From Candidatus Angelobacter sp. Gp1-AA117 (lineage in GTDB: Bacteria > Acidobacteriota > Terriglobia > Terriglobales > Acidobacteriaceae), in contig QHVI01000019.1 in the NCBI GenBank assembly GCA_003223515.1, positions 1-64,000 of the forward strand: a stretch of 64,000 nucleotides of DNA, given 5' to 3'. Below the pieces are notes generated by a model. It ran no database searches and was not told the DNA's origin. It worked only from the letters and a program-made list of their open reading frames with translations. Shown here piece by piece: positions 41,160-50,170 of this stretch. The translations under genes were made by a program, and so were the position numbers. Each line of letters opens with the position of its first letter. Within the stretch, counting starts at the first letter, position 1.

Positions 41160-42619
41160 TGCAGCACCGCCACAGCTGCCTTCAGCAGGTAATTCAAAGG
41201 CGCTGGAATGCTGAGGCCGAGCGTGATCAGCACAGCAACACAGATTCCCATGGCGACGAATTCCGGACCTTTTCTGTCACTCACAGCGGTCTTGCTTTCC
41301 GCCATCTGGGAAGATCCAGGGAGTACCTTCAGGAAGTGAAAGGTCATCGCCGCGAACACAATGGACAGAGTTGTTAAGAGCACAAGGGCTGCAAGCCAGT
41401 GTCTTTGGCTAAAGGCCTCTCGCAGGATTGAGAACTCGCTAACGAATAGTCCGAAGGGAGGCAGACCAACAATCGCGATCAGTCCCACCACCAGCGCAGC
41501 ACTGGTCCAGGGGAGCTGGCGTGCAAGCCCCTTGAGCATGGAGATTTTCGATGTGCCTACCATCTCCCGTACCTGGCCCGCGCCGAAGAACAGAAGTGAT
41601 TTCGCCATGGAATGAGTAAAAGTGTGAAGGAGAGCGCCATAAATTCCGAAAAAGCCGCCGAGCCCCAGGCCTGTAGCAATGATGCCCATGTGCTCGACGC
41701 TGCTATACGCAAGGAGCCGCTTCAAATCTTTTTGCACGATCATCAGAAGTCCGGCTACAAACACGGAAGCCGCGCCAAAGAAGATGAAAAGGCGGTGACT
41801 GAAAGTAGCGCCAATCGCGTTGGAGGTGATCGCGTCATACCGGATTAACGCGTAGACTGCACAATTCAGGAGCGCAGCGGAGAGCATAGCGCTAACAGGC
41901 GAGGGAGCCTCGGCATGGGCATCCGGCAACCAACTGTGCATGGGAACGAGTCCTATCTTAGTGCCATAGCCCACCAGCAGAAAAATAAATCCTAGTTTGA
42001 GAAGAGCGGGGGAGTTCGCAAGCATTTTCCCGGCGTGCGCCAGCGCGTACCACTGCAACGCCATTTCCGGCTGTAAGCCGGCATGGACAGCAGCAACATA
42101 GAAGACAATGGTTCCAAAGAGGGCAAATGCCAGGCCGACAGTGCACACGATCAGGTACTTCCAGCCGGCCTCAACCGCTCCTTCAGTGTTGTAGAACCCG
42201 ACTAAGAGAGCCGAGGCCAATGTAGTCGCTTCCATCATGATCCAAAGAAAGCCAAGATTGCCGGCAAGGTAAACGGCAATAATGCTGAATAAGAACAAAA
42301 ACAATAAGGAATAGAACCAGCGCGGCGAGGAAAATCTTCCCGCCGGAATGTGGCGAATGTAGCTGGTTGAGTAGAGCAAAACCAGGAAAAATACTGCGCC
42401 AAGATTGACAAGAAAAAATGCCGTTAAAGAGTCTGCGCGAAGATATTTGCCCAATTCCAGACTGCTTGTCCTGGAGATTCGCCAGACTGCAAGAGCCAGA
42501 GCAAGAACTTCCAGAATGCCAGCCCCAAGGGCAAATGAGGTAGCGGCTCGCCGCGATTTGAACATCAGGACAAGTCCTGCAGCAGCGGCCGGCATGAACA
42601 GGATCGACGCAAGTAACAT
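41156..42619 (-). CDS. hyfF: Antiporter-like membrane subunit HyfF/NuoN type
   Basis: The product has 487 residues with about 14 transmembrane helices and is homologous to MrpD-type proton/cation translocators. The conserved glutamate helix (WIMMEATTLASALLVGFYN), the lysine helix (YGTKIGLVPMHSWLPDAHAEAPSPVSAM) and the second lysine region KDLKRLLAYSSVEHMG are all present. It should therefore be able to pump ions. It starts 3 bp after hyfE and overlaps hyfG by 4 bp. The membrane arm of the complex has two such subunits (this one and HyfB). Confidence 0.94.
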   Translation of the reverse strand: MLLASILFMPAAAAGLVLMFKSRRAATSFALGAGILEVLALALAVWRISRTSSLELGKYLRADSLTAFFLVNLGAVFFLVLLYSTSYIRHIPAGRFSSPRWFYSLLFLFLFSIIAVYLAGNLGFLWIMMEATTLASALLVGFYNTEGAVEAGWKYLIVCTVGLAFALFGTIVFYVAAVHAGLQPEMALQWYALAHAGKMLANSPALLKLGFIFLLVGYGTKIGLVPMHSWLPDAHAEAPSPVSAMLSAALLNCAVYALIRYDAITSNAIGATFSHRLFIFFGAASVFVAGLLMIVQKDLKRLLAYSSVEHMGIIATGLGLGGFFGIYGALLHTFTHSMAKSLLFFGAGQVREMVGTSKISMLKGLARQLPWTSAALVVGLIAIVGLPPFGLFVSEFSILREAFSQRHWLAALVLLTTLSIVFAAMTFHFLKVLPGSSQMAESKTAVSDRKGPEFVAMGICVAVLITLGLSIPAPLNYLLKAAVAVLQ

Positions 42620-42622
42620 GAC

Positions 42623-43285
42623 TCAGCCCCTTAGCCCCCGCAGCCTGGAAACATCCAAATGATCAAAGGTGTCGCGGATTCGAAATACAAAGATGCCCAT
42701 CAGGAACAAGCCGATCAGTAAATCAAAGACAATTCCGATTTCAATGATCAAAGGCATGCCAAAAGTGGTGACCAGGGCCGCCAGGAAAATCCCATTTTCA
42801 AGAACCAGAAGCCCCATCATCAGCATCAAAGCTTTCGACCGGGTCACCATCAGGAACGCACCGTTGAGGATGAGGGCAACCGCCGCTGCCAGGATGACTT
42901 CTGTAGCGTGCAGCTCGATGAGATAGAGGCGCACTGCGGCGAAGGAAAGAATAATCAAGCCTGACATTACAAATACCGAATAACCCGGGCTCAGTGATGC
43001 GCCAACATCATGCGCAGTGCGAAGTTTCTTCATCAGCCAGAGAAGCGCAAAAGGAATGGCAAAAACCTTGACCAACAACACCATTCCAGCAATGATGTAT
43101 GCCTCTCGCATGTGCTGCACGTAGCCAGCCGCAACCACCTCCGCAGTGAGAATCGCTGACTGGCAGGCGAACAGATAGACGCACGTAGAAATCCTCTTGG
43201 CTGTGGCCATGAGAAGGACCGTGCCGAACAACAACATCGCGGCTGAACTCAACATCTTGGCTGCAGCCAGTTCAAAAAGTCCCAT
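42623..43285 (-). CDS. hyfE: Membrane subunit HyfE (NuoK-like)
   Basis: The product has 220 residues and about seven helices. The C-terminal half resembles NuoK/MrpC (MMGLLVLENGIFLAALVTTFGMP) with the glutamate of the LLVLENG helix. The N-terminal half is the extra segment found in hydrogenase-4 HyfE. Its length matches E. coli HyfE. The spacers are 5 bp from hyfC and 3 bp to hyfF. It is part of the ion-translocating arm. Confidence 0.92.
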   Translation of the reverse strand: MGLFELAAAKMLSSAAMLLFGTVLLMATAKRISTCVYLFACQSAILTAEVVAAGYVQHMREAYIIAGMVLLVKVFAIPFALLWLMKKLRTAHDVGASLSPGYSVFVMSGLIILSFAAVRLYLIELHATEVILAAAVALILNGAFLMVTRSKALMLMMGLLVLENGIFLAALVTTFGMPLIIEIGIVFDLLIGLFLMGIFVFRIRDTFDHLDVSRLRGLRG

Positions 43286-43290
43286 GCTTT

Positions 43291-44235
43291 TTACCTCTTG
43301 GTTATCGCGGTAAAGATTACGGCCAAAATCGCCAACGCCGAGGCAACGCGAAGAAAATCAGGTACGGCATACATCCGTAATTTCGCGACGCTGCTCTCGA
43401 CGACGGCCAGGCCAATTACAAGACAGGCGAGCTTCAGAGCGTAAGTACCCAGGGCAGCGGCGAGGCCCAGCGGAGTGACCGTCAGAGACATCCCCCACGG
43501 GGCAAAAAGACCGATCATGAGCGTAGCCAGCAAATTCAGTTTGATGGCCTGAGACCACTCGATCAACGCGAGACTGGGTCCTGAGTACTCCAGCACCATC
43601 GCTTCATGAATCATGGTCAACTCCAGGTGCGTTGTTGGGTTGTCCACTGGGATGCGTCCGGTTTCCGCAACGGCAACGATTGCGAGAGCGGCCAATGCCA
43701 GAAGGTGCACTGTAGAGACGTCAAAGAAGTTTTGACGAATTGTCCAAGCGGCGATTTCACTCAGGCTTCCAGTCCTGGCAAGAATCGCGAGCGCAGTGAG
43801 CACCAGGAACAATGGCGCTTCTGCCAATGCCGCCACTAACGCTTCCCGGCTCGAACCCATCCCACCAAAGGAACTTCCGCCATCCAATGCCCCAAGGGAC
43901 ATCGCAAACCGGCCTATAGCCAGCAGATAGACAAACAGGAAAATATCGCCGTCAAGTGTGAGGAACGCGGCCGGGTGCAACACCGGCAAAAAGGCCGCAG
44001 CCACTACAGTCGCGGCGAACGCAACGACAGGCGCCGAGCGGAAGATCAAGGTAGCTGTGTTGGGAACCAGTTCTTCTTTGTGGAAAAGCTTCCACAGGTT
44101 CGCATAGGGTCGCCAGACACTTGCACCCTGGCGTTTCTGAATCCAGGCTTTCAGCTTGCTGATAATGCCACGCAATAGAGGCGCCGCAAGAACAAGGAGC
44201 AGCATCTGCACGATGTTGATGACGAAGCCCATCAT
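43291..44235 (-). CDS. hyfC: Membrane subunit HyfC (NuoH-like)
   Basis: The product has 314 residues and about eight helices. The NuoH-like signatures are LKAWIQKRQGASVWRPYANLWKLFHKE near the N-terminus and the charged loop GRIPVDNPTTHLELTMIHEAM. NuoH-type subunits link the peripheral arm to the membrane arm and hold the acidic residues of the quinone or proton channel (EDNPxTHLELTM type). It overlaps hyfB by 4 bp (ATGA), so it is translationally coupled. Confidence 0.94.
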   Translation of the reverse strand: MMGFVINIVQMLLLVLAAPLLRGIISKLKAWIQKRQGASVWRPYANLWKLFHKEELVPNTATLIFRSAPVVAFAATVVAAAFLPVLHPAAFLTLDGDIFLFVYLLAIGRFAMSLGALDGGSSFGGMGSSREALVAALAEAPLFLVLTALAILARTGSLSEIAAWTIRQNFFDVSTVHLLALAALAIVAVAETGRIPVDNPTTHLELTMIHEAMVLEYSGPSLALIEWSQAIKLNLLATLMIGLFAPWGMSLTVTPLGLAAALGTYALKLACLVIGLAVVESSVAKLRMYAVPDFLRVASALAILAVIFTAITKR

Positions 44236-46244
44236 GCAAACCTCAGCACGACAAGCAGCGACAGAATCACCAGGAATATGTACAGCAAGTAAGTTTGAAT
44301 GTTGCCGGTGTGCAGTCGCCGAAGCTGACGAGCCACCGCCACGACACCATCCACTATTGGGCGGTAGAGCGTTTTTTCAAAAGAAGTAGTACGGACTGAG
44401 CGATAGCTGATATTCACGGGAAAATAAGGCTCGTCCGGTGGCTCGAGATCCATCTTTCGCTCCGGCCGGTAAACAGCCGCAAATACAGACCGCAGAGGTT
44501 TGGAGAAGGAGGTGGCGGTATACTGCATGCGCCCGGTCAGACCGGGCAGACCACACGCCCAGGTATTCACAGAGCGGCTTGCCGGTTTTCTCAAGAGCAG
44601 CACCACGATTACCAGCAACGCAATAGCCGCAGCTACCAAAGGCATCATGCGGGATATGGACGCGATTTCCGGAGGGGACGTCGGGTTTGGGATCATCGTT
44701 CCGGCCAAAACAGAAAGCGGATGAAGAGCGACTCCGGGATGCACCCCAAAAAGAATGCAAGCCGCGGCTATCATCACAAGCGCTAAATTCATGTTTTCAG
44801 GCGCGGCGACCACGTACTTCGCTGCATCGCTCCGGGGTCTGCCCAAAAATGTAATTCCATACAGCTTGACAAAGCAGGCGCAAGCCAGAGCGCTGGTCAG
44901 GGCCACCGCGCCAATGAGCAAGGGAACCGCTGGATCAGGTTCCAAAACAGAGCCGTGGAGCAAGGATTTGAAGATCAGCCACTCGCTGACAAAACCATTC
45001 AGCAAGGGCAACCCAGCGATAGCCGCACAGCCGATGAGAAAACTTATCCCTATGCCTGGAAGACGCGGCAACAGCCCCCCAAGTTCCTCTATGTCGAGCG
45101 TGCCCGTAGTATGCTTAACTGCTCCGGCCCCAAGAAACAGCAATCCTTTGAAAAGCGCATGATTGAGCGTGTGGAAGAGAGCGGCCGTAAGCGAGAGGGC
45201 AGCCAGGATGGGCAAGCCACGCGCTTCAAAGATCAGTGCCAGTCCCAGAGCTACAAAGATGAGTCCGATATTTTCAACGCTACTATAGGCGAGCAACCGT
45301 TTGAGGGTGTGTTCGGCCAGCGCATATAAAATGCCCAATACGGCAGTTACGATGCCCACAACAACGATCAGATATCCCCACCAGATTTGAGGTGTTCCCA
45401 GGATATCGAATGTCAGGCGGATGAACCCATAAATCGCTATTTTCAGCATCACGGCCGACATCAGTGCCGACACAGGGCTTGGAGCTATGCCATGGGCTTT
45501 AGGCAGCCAGAAATGCAGCGGGACAAGGCCCGCCTTCATGCCGAACCCGGCAAACGAGAGAAGGAAGATGACAACCCGCAAGTGTGCTGGAAGACTGCCA
45601 GCGGCCGCACGCATAGCGGCCAGAGTCAACGCAGGTGCATAGGGCACAAACAGCAGGAATGAAGCAAAAACAGCCGCAGCGCCAGCATGCATCATCACGA
45701 GGTAAAGGAACAGGCTGCGTCTCCGGTCTTCGCCATCGCCTTCGATCAGAATGAGACCTGCAGATAAAAGCGTCATCAATTCCCAGCCCACCATGAACGC
45801 AAAGATAGTAGAGGCTACAACCACCAGGACCATGGACAGGATGAAAAGCGCCACTAAGCTCCAGTACCATTTCCAATTCGCGCGGGTATAGTGTTCAGCG
45901 TAGCTCGCGGAAAACAACGCCACAGGTATTCCTAACCCGCAGATCAGCAAGAGGAAGAAGCCGCTCAGTCTGTCCATCGAAAGGCCTAGAGCGAAGGGGA
46001 GATGGCCGGAGTAATCGAGATTGATGGTCCTGCCGTTCAGAAAACAGCTTCCAGCAATACCCAGGCCCAACAACAACGAGCAAATCAGAAATCCCGGGAC
46101 AAATGCTCGAGTCCACCTTCCCTGGCCGGCTAAACCCGCGAAGACCGCTAAAAAAAGCAAACTCGACAGGAAGAGTATAAGTAGAAGCCCGATCAACGAG
46201 GACTCCCGGGAAGGTATTGCCCTGGCCACAAAATCGCAAGGCAA
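44232..46244 (-). CDS. hyfB: Antiporter-like membrane subunit HyfB (NuoL type)
   Basis: The product has 670 residues, close to E. coli HyfB. It is a long MrpA/NuoL-type translocator with about 16 helices. The ion-path residues are FMVGWELMTLLSAG (Glu), KAGLVPLHFWLPKAHGIAPSPVSALMSAVM (Lys) and HTLKRLLAYSSVENIG (Lys). A C-terminal amphipathic helix (YRPIVDGVVAVARQLRRLHTGNIQTYLLYIF) looks like the lateral helix typical of NuoL-like subunits. The start is a TTG/GTG near 46244 and is uncertain. It is the first structural gene after the ArsR regulator, 111 bp away. Confidence 0.94.
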   Translation of the reverse strand: MPCDFVARAIPSRESSLIGLLLILFLSSLLFLAVFAGLAGQGRWTRAFVPGFLICSLLLGLGIAGSCFLNGRTINLDYSGHLPFALGLSMDRLSGFFLLLICGLGIPVALFSASYAEHYTRANWKWYWSLVALFILSMVLVVVASTIFAFMVGWELMTLLSAGLILIEGDGEDRRRSLFLYLVMMHAGAAAVFASFLLFVPYAPALTLAAMRAAAGSLPAHLRVVIFLLSFAGFGMKAGLVPLHFWLPKAHGIAPSPVSALMSAVMLKIAIYGFIRLTFDILGTPQIWWGYLIVVVGIVTAVLGILYALAEHTLKRLLAYSSVENIGLIFVALGLALIFEARGLPILAALSLTAALFHTLNHALFKGLLFLGAGAVKHTTGTLDIEELGGLLPRLPGIGISFLIGCAAIAGLPLLNGFVSEWLIFKSLLHGSVLEPDPAVPLLIGAVALTSALACACFVKLYGITFLGRPRSDAAKYVVAAPENMNLALVMIAAACILFGVHPGVALHPLSVLAGTMIPNPTSPPEIASISRMMPLVAAAIALLVIVVLLLRKPASRSVNTWACGLPGLTGRMQYTATSFSKPLRSVFAAVYRPERKMDLEPPDEPYFPVNISYRSVRTTSFEKTLYRPIVDGVVAVARQLRRLHTGNIQTYLLYIFLVILSLLVVLRFA

Positions 46245-46355
46245 GAAGAGGTGTTCAAACGAACTTTGGGCGGCAGCTTAGCTTTATCAGATGTCATGCT
46301 GTGCGATTTCCTTCTCTTTTTTATGCAGCAATCCAATAGCCTGGACAGAACATCC

Positions 46356-46694
46356 CTAGCTGCCTCCCCCTAAAGGACTTTCCATTTGCGACAGCAGGTC
46401 TTTGACATCAATCAGATGATTATTGAAGATCTCTTTTGCAACATCGAGCAGCCTGAAAACTGTTGCGTCACGGACAGAGTAGTACACGTTTAACCCTTCT
46501 TTACGTCCCGCCACGATATTGCGAGAGCGCAACACGGAAAGCTGCTGCGAAAGCGTGCTCTGCTCAACCTTGAGGTGATTACAAAGCTCATTCACTCCCA
46601 GTTCCCCTTTGCGAAGCGCGTCTAAGACGGCAATTCGCAAGGGATGAGCGAGAGCTTTGAAGAATTCCGCTTTGAACCTTCCAAGATCAGTCAT
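46356..46694 (-). CDS. ArsR-family winged-helix repressor, first gene of the Ehr-like operon
   Basis: The product has 112 residues. The winged HTH reads HPLRIAVLDALRKGELGVNELCNHLKVEQSTLSQQLSVLRSRNIVAGRKEGLNVYYS. It lacks the ELCVCDL metal-binding cysteines of ArsR proper; the only Cys in the recognition region is in NELCNHL, so a metal signal is not suggested. It lies upstream of hyfB on the same strand, so it is likely to control the complex genes and itself. The signal is unknown. Confidence 0.92.
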   Translation of the reverse strand: MTDLGRFKAEFFKALAHPLRIAVLDALRKGELGVNELCNHLKVEQSTLSQQLSVLRSRNIVAGRKEGLNVYYSVRDATVFRLLDVAKEIFNNHLIDVKDLLSQMESPLGGGS

Positions 46695-46716
46695 GCGCCA
46701 AGTAAATCATTGATTT

Positions 46717-46750
46717 TGTATATTATCAAATAATAGAATTTATATATAGT
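46717..46750 (-). promoter_or_regulatory. AT-rich promoter/operator of the arsR-hyf operon
   Basis: The region is nearly all A/T. TATTA-tcaaa-TAATA (46721-46735) is an inverted repeat just upstream of arsR, with several TATA-like boxes (TATATATAG). This is a typical site for an ArsR-type dimer to block transcription. Precise -35/-10 boxes cannot be assigned. Confidence 0.45.
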
Positions 46751-46902
46751 AAAATAGTATCATCTTGGCCGAATCGACCCACACCAGGCACCATTAAGAT
46801 TGGCCCCTGAGAAATTGCAGGGGAACTGTTATTCATGACAGTGCTCCCGCCCGCCGCCGGTCATAAGAGGACGCGGGCAGTTCATCTATACTTATCGCAT
46901 CG

Positions 46903-47850
46903 ATGAACCGTAAAGCTCTGATTGCCCTGTTGGTGCTGGTGGCTCTGGTTGCCGGCGCCTTTGTGTTGTACAGGCAGATGGGCGGCGGCAAGCCTGAGAC
47001 CGTCGCCCTACTTCCTGAAGGCGACCTGCTGGTTTACGCCAACATAAAACCGCTGCATTTCGTGAACCTGAACAAATCTGATCCGGACGATCCGGAATAC
47101 CAGGATTTTGTGCGGCAGACCGGAATCGAATGGGGGCGCGACCTGGATAATGTCGCCGTCTCCCAGCGCAATCCCGGCGCGAACAGCGAGTCATCGGCGA
47201 TTTTCACCGGACAGTTCGACAGCGCGCGTCTTACGAACTATCTGAAGAAGCTCTCGACCGGTACGGAGCGCTACGCGGACAAAGTCATCTATTCCATTCC
47301 GCACGAGGGGCGCACGGTTCGCGTGACGATTCTGAGCCCAACCACGGTCGCGGTAACGAATGTAGGGCCTGCCGATCAGATACACAGCATCATTGATAAG
47401 TTCCGCAATTCATCCCTGGCGGGGCGCGGCCCGTATTTATTCGAAACTCATTATCGTGATGTCCCCTTCGGGAGCCTGGCCTGGGCGATTTACCGCGTGC
47501 CTGCGCAGTCCAGCAACTCACAATTGCTCGGCGGCTGGGGCCTTGATTTTCTCGACAACGCCACCACCGTGGCATCCTTGCGCTACAGTGGATCGATTCA
47601 TTTCAAGGGACAGATCTTCACCGAATCTGAGGCCTCTGCACAGGATCTGGTGGAAAGAGCCAACGGCTTCCTGGCCCTCTACAAGAGTGTAGGAAAATCG
47701 TTTGGAACGAAAGGCACCGATCCCGACGTAAAAGCCATGATCAACAGCATCAAGGTAGAGGAAAGCGGAAAAAGCGCGCTCATCACCGCGACCATTCCCG
47801 AAGGATTCATTCAAAAGGTCTCGCAGGGAAATATTTCAGCCGGAAAATGA
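46903..47850 (+). CDS. Membrane-anchored hypothetical protein
   Basis: The product has 315 residues, with a single N-terminal anchor (LIALLVLVALVAGAFVLY) and a large periplasmic part. It begins VALLPEGDLLVYANIKPLHFV, like DUF3352-type and related 'ALPxGxxxyxxi' proteins of unknown function. No catalytic motif is visible. The homologous theme is common in Acidobacteria and Planctomycetes. It is divergent from the arsR-hyf operon and convergent with the M23 peptidase gene. Confidence 0.8.
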   Translation: MNRKALIALLVLVALVAGAFVLYRQMGGGKPETVALLPEGDLLVYANIKPLHFVNLNKSDPDDPEYQDFVRQTGIEWGRDLDNVAVSQRNPGANSESSAIFTGQFDSARLTNYLKKLSTGTERYADKVIYSIPHEGRTVRVTILSPTTVAVTNVGPADQIHSIIDKFRNSSLAGRGPYLFETHYRDVPFGSLAWAIYRVPAQSSNSQLLGGWGLDFLDNATTVASLRYSGSIHFKGQIFTESEASAQDLVERANGFLALYKSVGKSFGTKGTDPDVKAMINSIKVEESGKSALITATIPEGFIQKVSQGNISAGK

Positions 47851-47888
47851 AAACCAGCCGCGAATAACGCGAATCGCAGCCAAGAAAT

Positions 47889-47912
47889 AAGCGCAGCCGG
47901 GAGGCTGCGCTT
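47889..47912. terminator. Bidirectional terminator between convergent genes
   Basis: AAGCGCAGCC-ggga-GGCTGCGCTT is a perfect 10-bp hairpin located between the stops of the convergent genes at 47850 and 47933. Confidence 0.85.
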
Positions 47913-47932
47913 CATACGATCCAACAAGAAAC

Positions 47933-48820
47933 TTACATCGCCCCGGTAGCCGAGCCGAACTGTTGAGCGAAGGTGGTGCGCAGGAACTTATTGGGGTTTA
48001 CCGGTGTATTCCTCACACGAACTTCATAGTGCAGATGTGGTCCGGTGCTGCGGCCACTCAGACCCACATAGCCCAGCGTGTCGCCACGGTGAACTCTCTG
48101 TCCTTCAGTTACGGTAAAACCAGAAAGGTGGCCGTAAAGAGTGGTCATATCGCCGCCGTGATCCACCACGATAGTCCGGCCATAGCCGTTCATAAAGTCG
48201 GCAATCATCACCGTGCCGTCAGCAGGAGCAATCACCCGGGTGCCGTACTCGGCGGAGATATCCACGCCGCGATGGAATGCGCCTTCACCGTTGAACGGGT
48301 CAATACGTTCGCCGAAGGAGCCGCTGATATGACCATCCACCGGCCACAATGTGGGCGCCGCCGCCATGCGCGTCCAGTCCAGAATGGTGGCATTGCGCAG
48401 CCCGCCGCCAATACCTATGGAGGCGGTTCCGTTCATGGCGGTGGTCTTCAATTCGGAAAACTGCCTGCTGGCCTGGGCGGGATCTTCTTTTTCAAACGCC
48501 GGATCAGGTTTCAGGCCGTAGAGGGTGGAAACCTCACTGGCCAGTGAACTCAGGGATTCCGCCTGCAACTGGTTGGCCTGCGCGATCTGCTCAAGCTGGG
48601 TGTAACGCTTGTTCAGGGCTTCTTTTTCGGTGCGCAGTTGGTTGAACCGCTGCGTTTTGAGCAGCATGCGTGTATAAGAACCGGCCATACCGGTAATCGT
48701 GAGCATGCCGATCAGCGCTCCGGCAATGAATACGTACAGATAATGCAGTGGAATCGGAATCTTGAGGAGCTCCCCTTCGGAGTTCCGGGCAACCAGCATG
48801 ATGTAATAACGTTTACGCAA
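47933..48820 (-). CDS. M23-family (LytM-type) peptidase with coiled coil
   Basis: The product has 295 residues. An N-terminal transmembrane helix (LHYLYVFIAGALIGMLTITGM) is followed by a coiled coil at about 58-95 (FNQLRTEKEALNKRYTQLEQIAQ). The C-terminal LytM domain has HRGVDIS (zinc ligands), LYGHL and HLHYEVR. All four metal ligands are present, so it should be an active endopeptidase on peptidoglycan cross-links or an activator of amidases. The location is inner membrane facing the periplasm. It is likely a cell-wall remodelling or division factor. Confidence 0.94.
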   Translation of the reverse strand: MRKRYYIMLVARNSEGELLKIPIPLHYLYVFIAGALIGMLTITGMAGSYTRMLLKTQRFNQLRTEKEALNKRYTQLEQIAQANQLQAESLSSLASEVSTLYGLKPDPAFEKEDPAQASRQFSELKTTAMNGTASIGIGGGLRNATILDWTRMAAAPTLWPVDGHISGSFGERIDPFNGEGAFHRGVDISAEYGTRVIAPADGTVMIADFMNGYGRTIVVDHGGDMTTLYGHLSGFTVTEGQRVHRGDTLGYVGLSGRSTGPHLHYEVRVRNTPVNPNKFLRTTFAQQFGSATGAM

Positions 48821-49146
48821 TGAAATACTCTCCGCCTGGAAATTTTGGTCTCCGTCGTCTGCTCAACATTGGCGGTTCTTATTTCCGGGGCCGTTTGTCA
48901 TTTGGGCCCGGTTTACTGCAACTCAAGTTCCTCTGCCGGGTCAATGGGGGCTATGTACAAGTACGGTCAGAGGTTAAAGGAAATGGCGAAATAAAAGTTA
49001 ACAGGCGGCTTCTCTCCCTGTCAATGTTCAAGGGGTACATAGCCGATAACTAAGGTTTCGGTCTGGCGGCAACCGAGGCATGACCTTCCGGATCAGTATC
49101 CTTCACAATCTCTCCGTAAGTCATTTATTCGGTATAGTTTACGTTG
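48821..49146. other. Divergent intergenic region
   Basis: There is no supported gene between the M23 peptidase and thiL. TATAGT at 49133-49138 ends only 8 bp before the thiL ATG and could be a -10 element giving a nearly leaderless mRNA. No riboswitch-like fold (for example TPP) is recognisable. Confidence 0.4.
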
Positions 49147-50103
49147 ATGGTGCTAGCGGAAAGAAAACTCATCGCGAGAATCCGGCACATGGCCGAAACG
49201 GGCAGAAGCACAGCCCTGCTGCGCGGCATTGGGAACGATTGCGCGATCATCAGTCCGCCGCGCGGCTCAGAATTACTGGTCACTACAGATTTATGTATTG
49301 AGGATGTACACTTTCGCCGCAGGTGGCACCCTGCCCGCAGCATCGGCCACCGCTGCCTTGTGCGCGGGCTGAGCGATATTGCCGCCATGGCAGGCGAACC
49401 TCTGGCCTGTTTTCTCTCTCTGGGTTTGCCTGCAAAACTGCCACAGGCCTGGGTGGATGAATTCATGCGAGGGCTGCTGCGGCTTGCCACGAAATTCAAG
49501 GTGCCTCTGGCCGGAGGAGATACCTCAACGGCAGACAAGATCGTCGCCGACATCCTGGTGTTGGGATATACGCCTGCCGGAGCGGCTGTCCTGCGAAGTG
49601 GAGCGCGTCCCGGAGACCGCATTTATGTCACGGGCGAACTGGGTGGCTCGGCCGCCGTCCTGAAACAACTTTATGCAGGCAAGAAGGTGACGGCCGCGAG
49701 GAGCAGCCGGCATTTTTATCCCTTACCCCGCTTGCAGGCTGCGCGCTGGCTGCGGGAAAAGAAAATCCCCAGCGCCATGATCGACCTGAGCGATGGCGTG
49801 TCAGTCGATCTGGGCCATATTTGCGAGGAAAGCAAGGTGTCGGCGGCCATCTATGAAGCGAATATTCCTATGTCCCGGGGAGCGGACCTGCAACTGGCGT
49901 TGCACGGAGGCGAGGATTACGAATTGCTGTTTACCGCTCCCGCATTGGCCAAACTGCCGCCTAAAATCGCGGGTGCGCCGATCACGCTGATTGGAGAAAT
50001 TCATTCTGCGCGATCAGGGGGTGGGCTCATCCACATTTTTGGCGAGTCCGGCCAGCGCCGGGTGCTGCGGCCTGCCGGGTGGCAGCATTTTCGCCAGATT
50101 TAG
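49147..50103 (+). CDS. thiL: Thiamine-monophosphate kinase
   Basis: The product has 318 residues and phosphorylates thiamine monophosphate to the coenzyme thiamine diphosphate using ATP and Mg2+. The family motifs are LLRGIGNDCAII (GxGDD-type), TTDLCIEDVHFR, HRCLVRGLSDIAAMAGEP, AGGDTS, IDLSDGVSVDLGHI and HGGEDYELLF. The GxGDDA motif has Asn and Cys (GIGNDCA) as in many members. ATG 49147 is used (TTG 49144 in the track). The TATAGT box 8 bp upstream suggests a nearly leaderless message. The Yip1-family gene follows after 67 bp. Confidence 0.95.
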   Translation: MVLAERKLIARIRHMAETGRSTALLRGIGNDCAIISPPRGSELLVTTDLCIEDVHFRRRWHPARSIGHRCLVRGLSDIAAMAGEPLACFLSLGLPAKLPQAWVDEFMRGLLRLATKFKVPLAGGDTSTADKIVADILVLGYTPAGAAVLRSGARPGDRIYVTGELGGSAAVLKQLYAGKKVTAARSSRHFYPLPRLQAARWLREKKIPSAMIDLSDGVSVDLGHICEESKVSAAIYEANIPMSRGADLQLALHGGEDYELLFTAPALAKLPPKIAGAPITLIGEIHSARSGGGLIHIFGESGQRRVLRPAGWQHFRQI

Positions 50104-50170
50104 CTGGCAGGTGCTCATCACTGCGGCTACAATCGCTCACACAGAATCCACATTTTTATCAAGGAATATT

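Noticed and set aside
39693-46244. Annotation as an active [NiFe] hydrogenase-4
   Set aside because: The large subunit lacks both cysteine pairs that bind NiFe, so hydrogen chemistry at that site is not expected; called as Ehr-like instead.
49054-49146. TPP riboswitch before thiL
   Set aside because: The characteristic CUGAGA element is absent and the gap to the promoter-like TATAGT leaves almost no leader.
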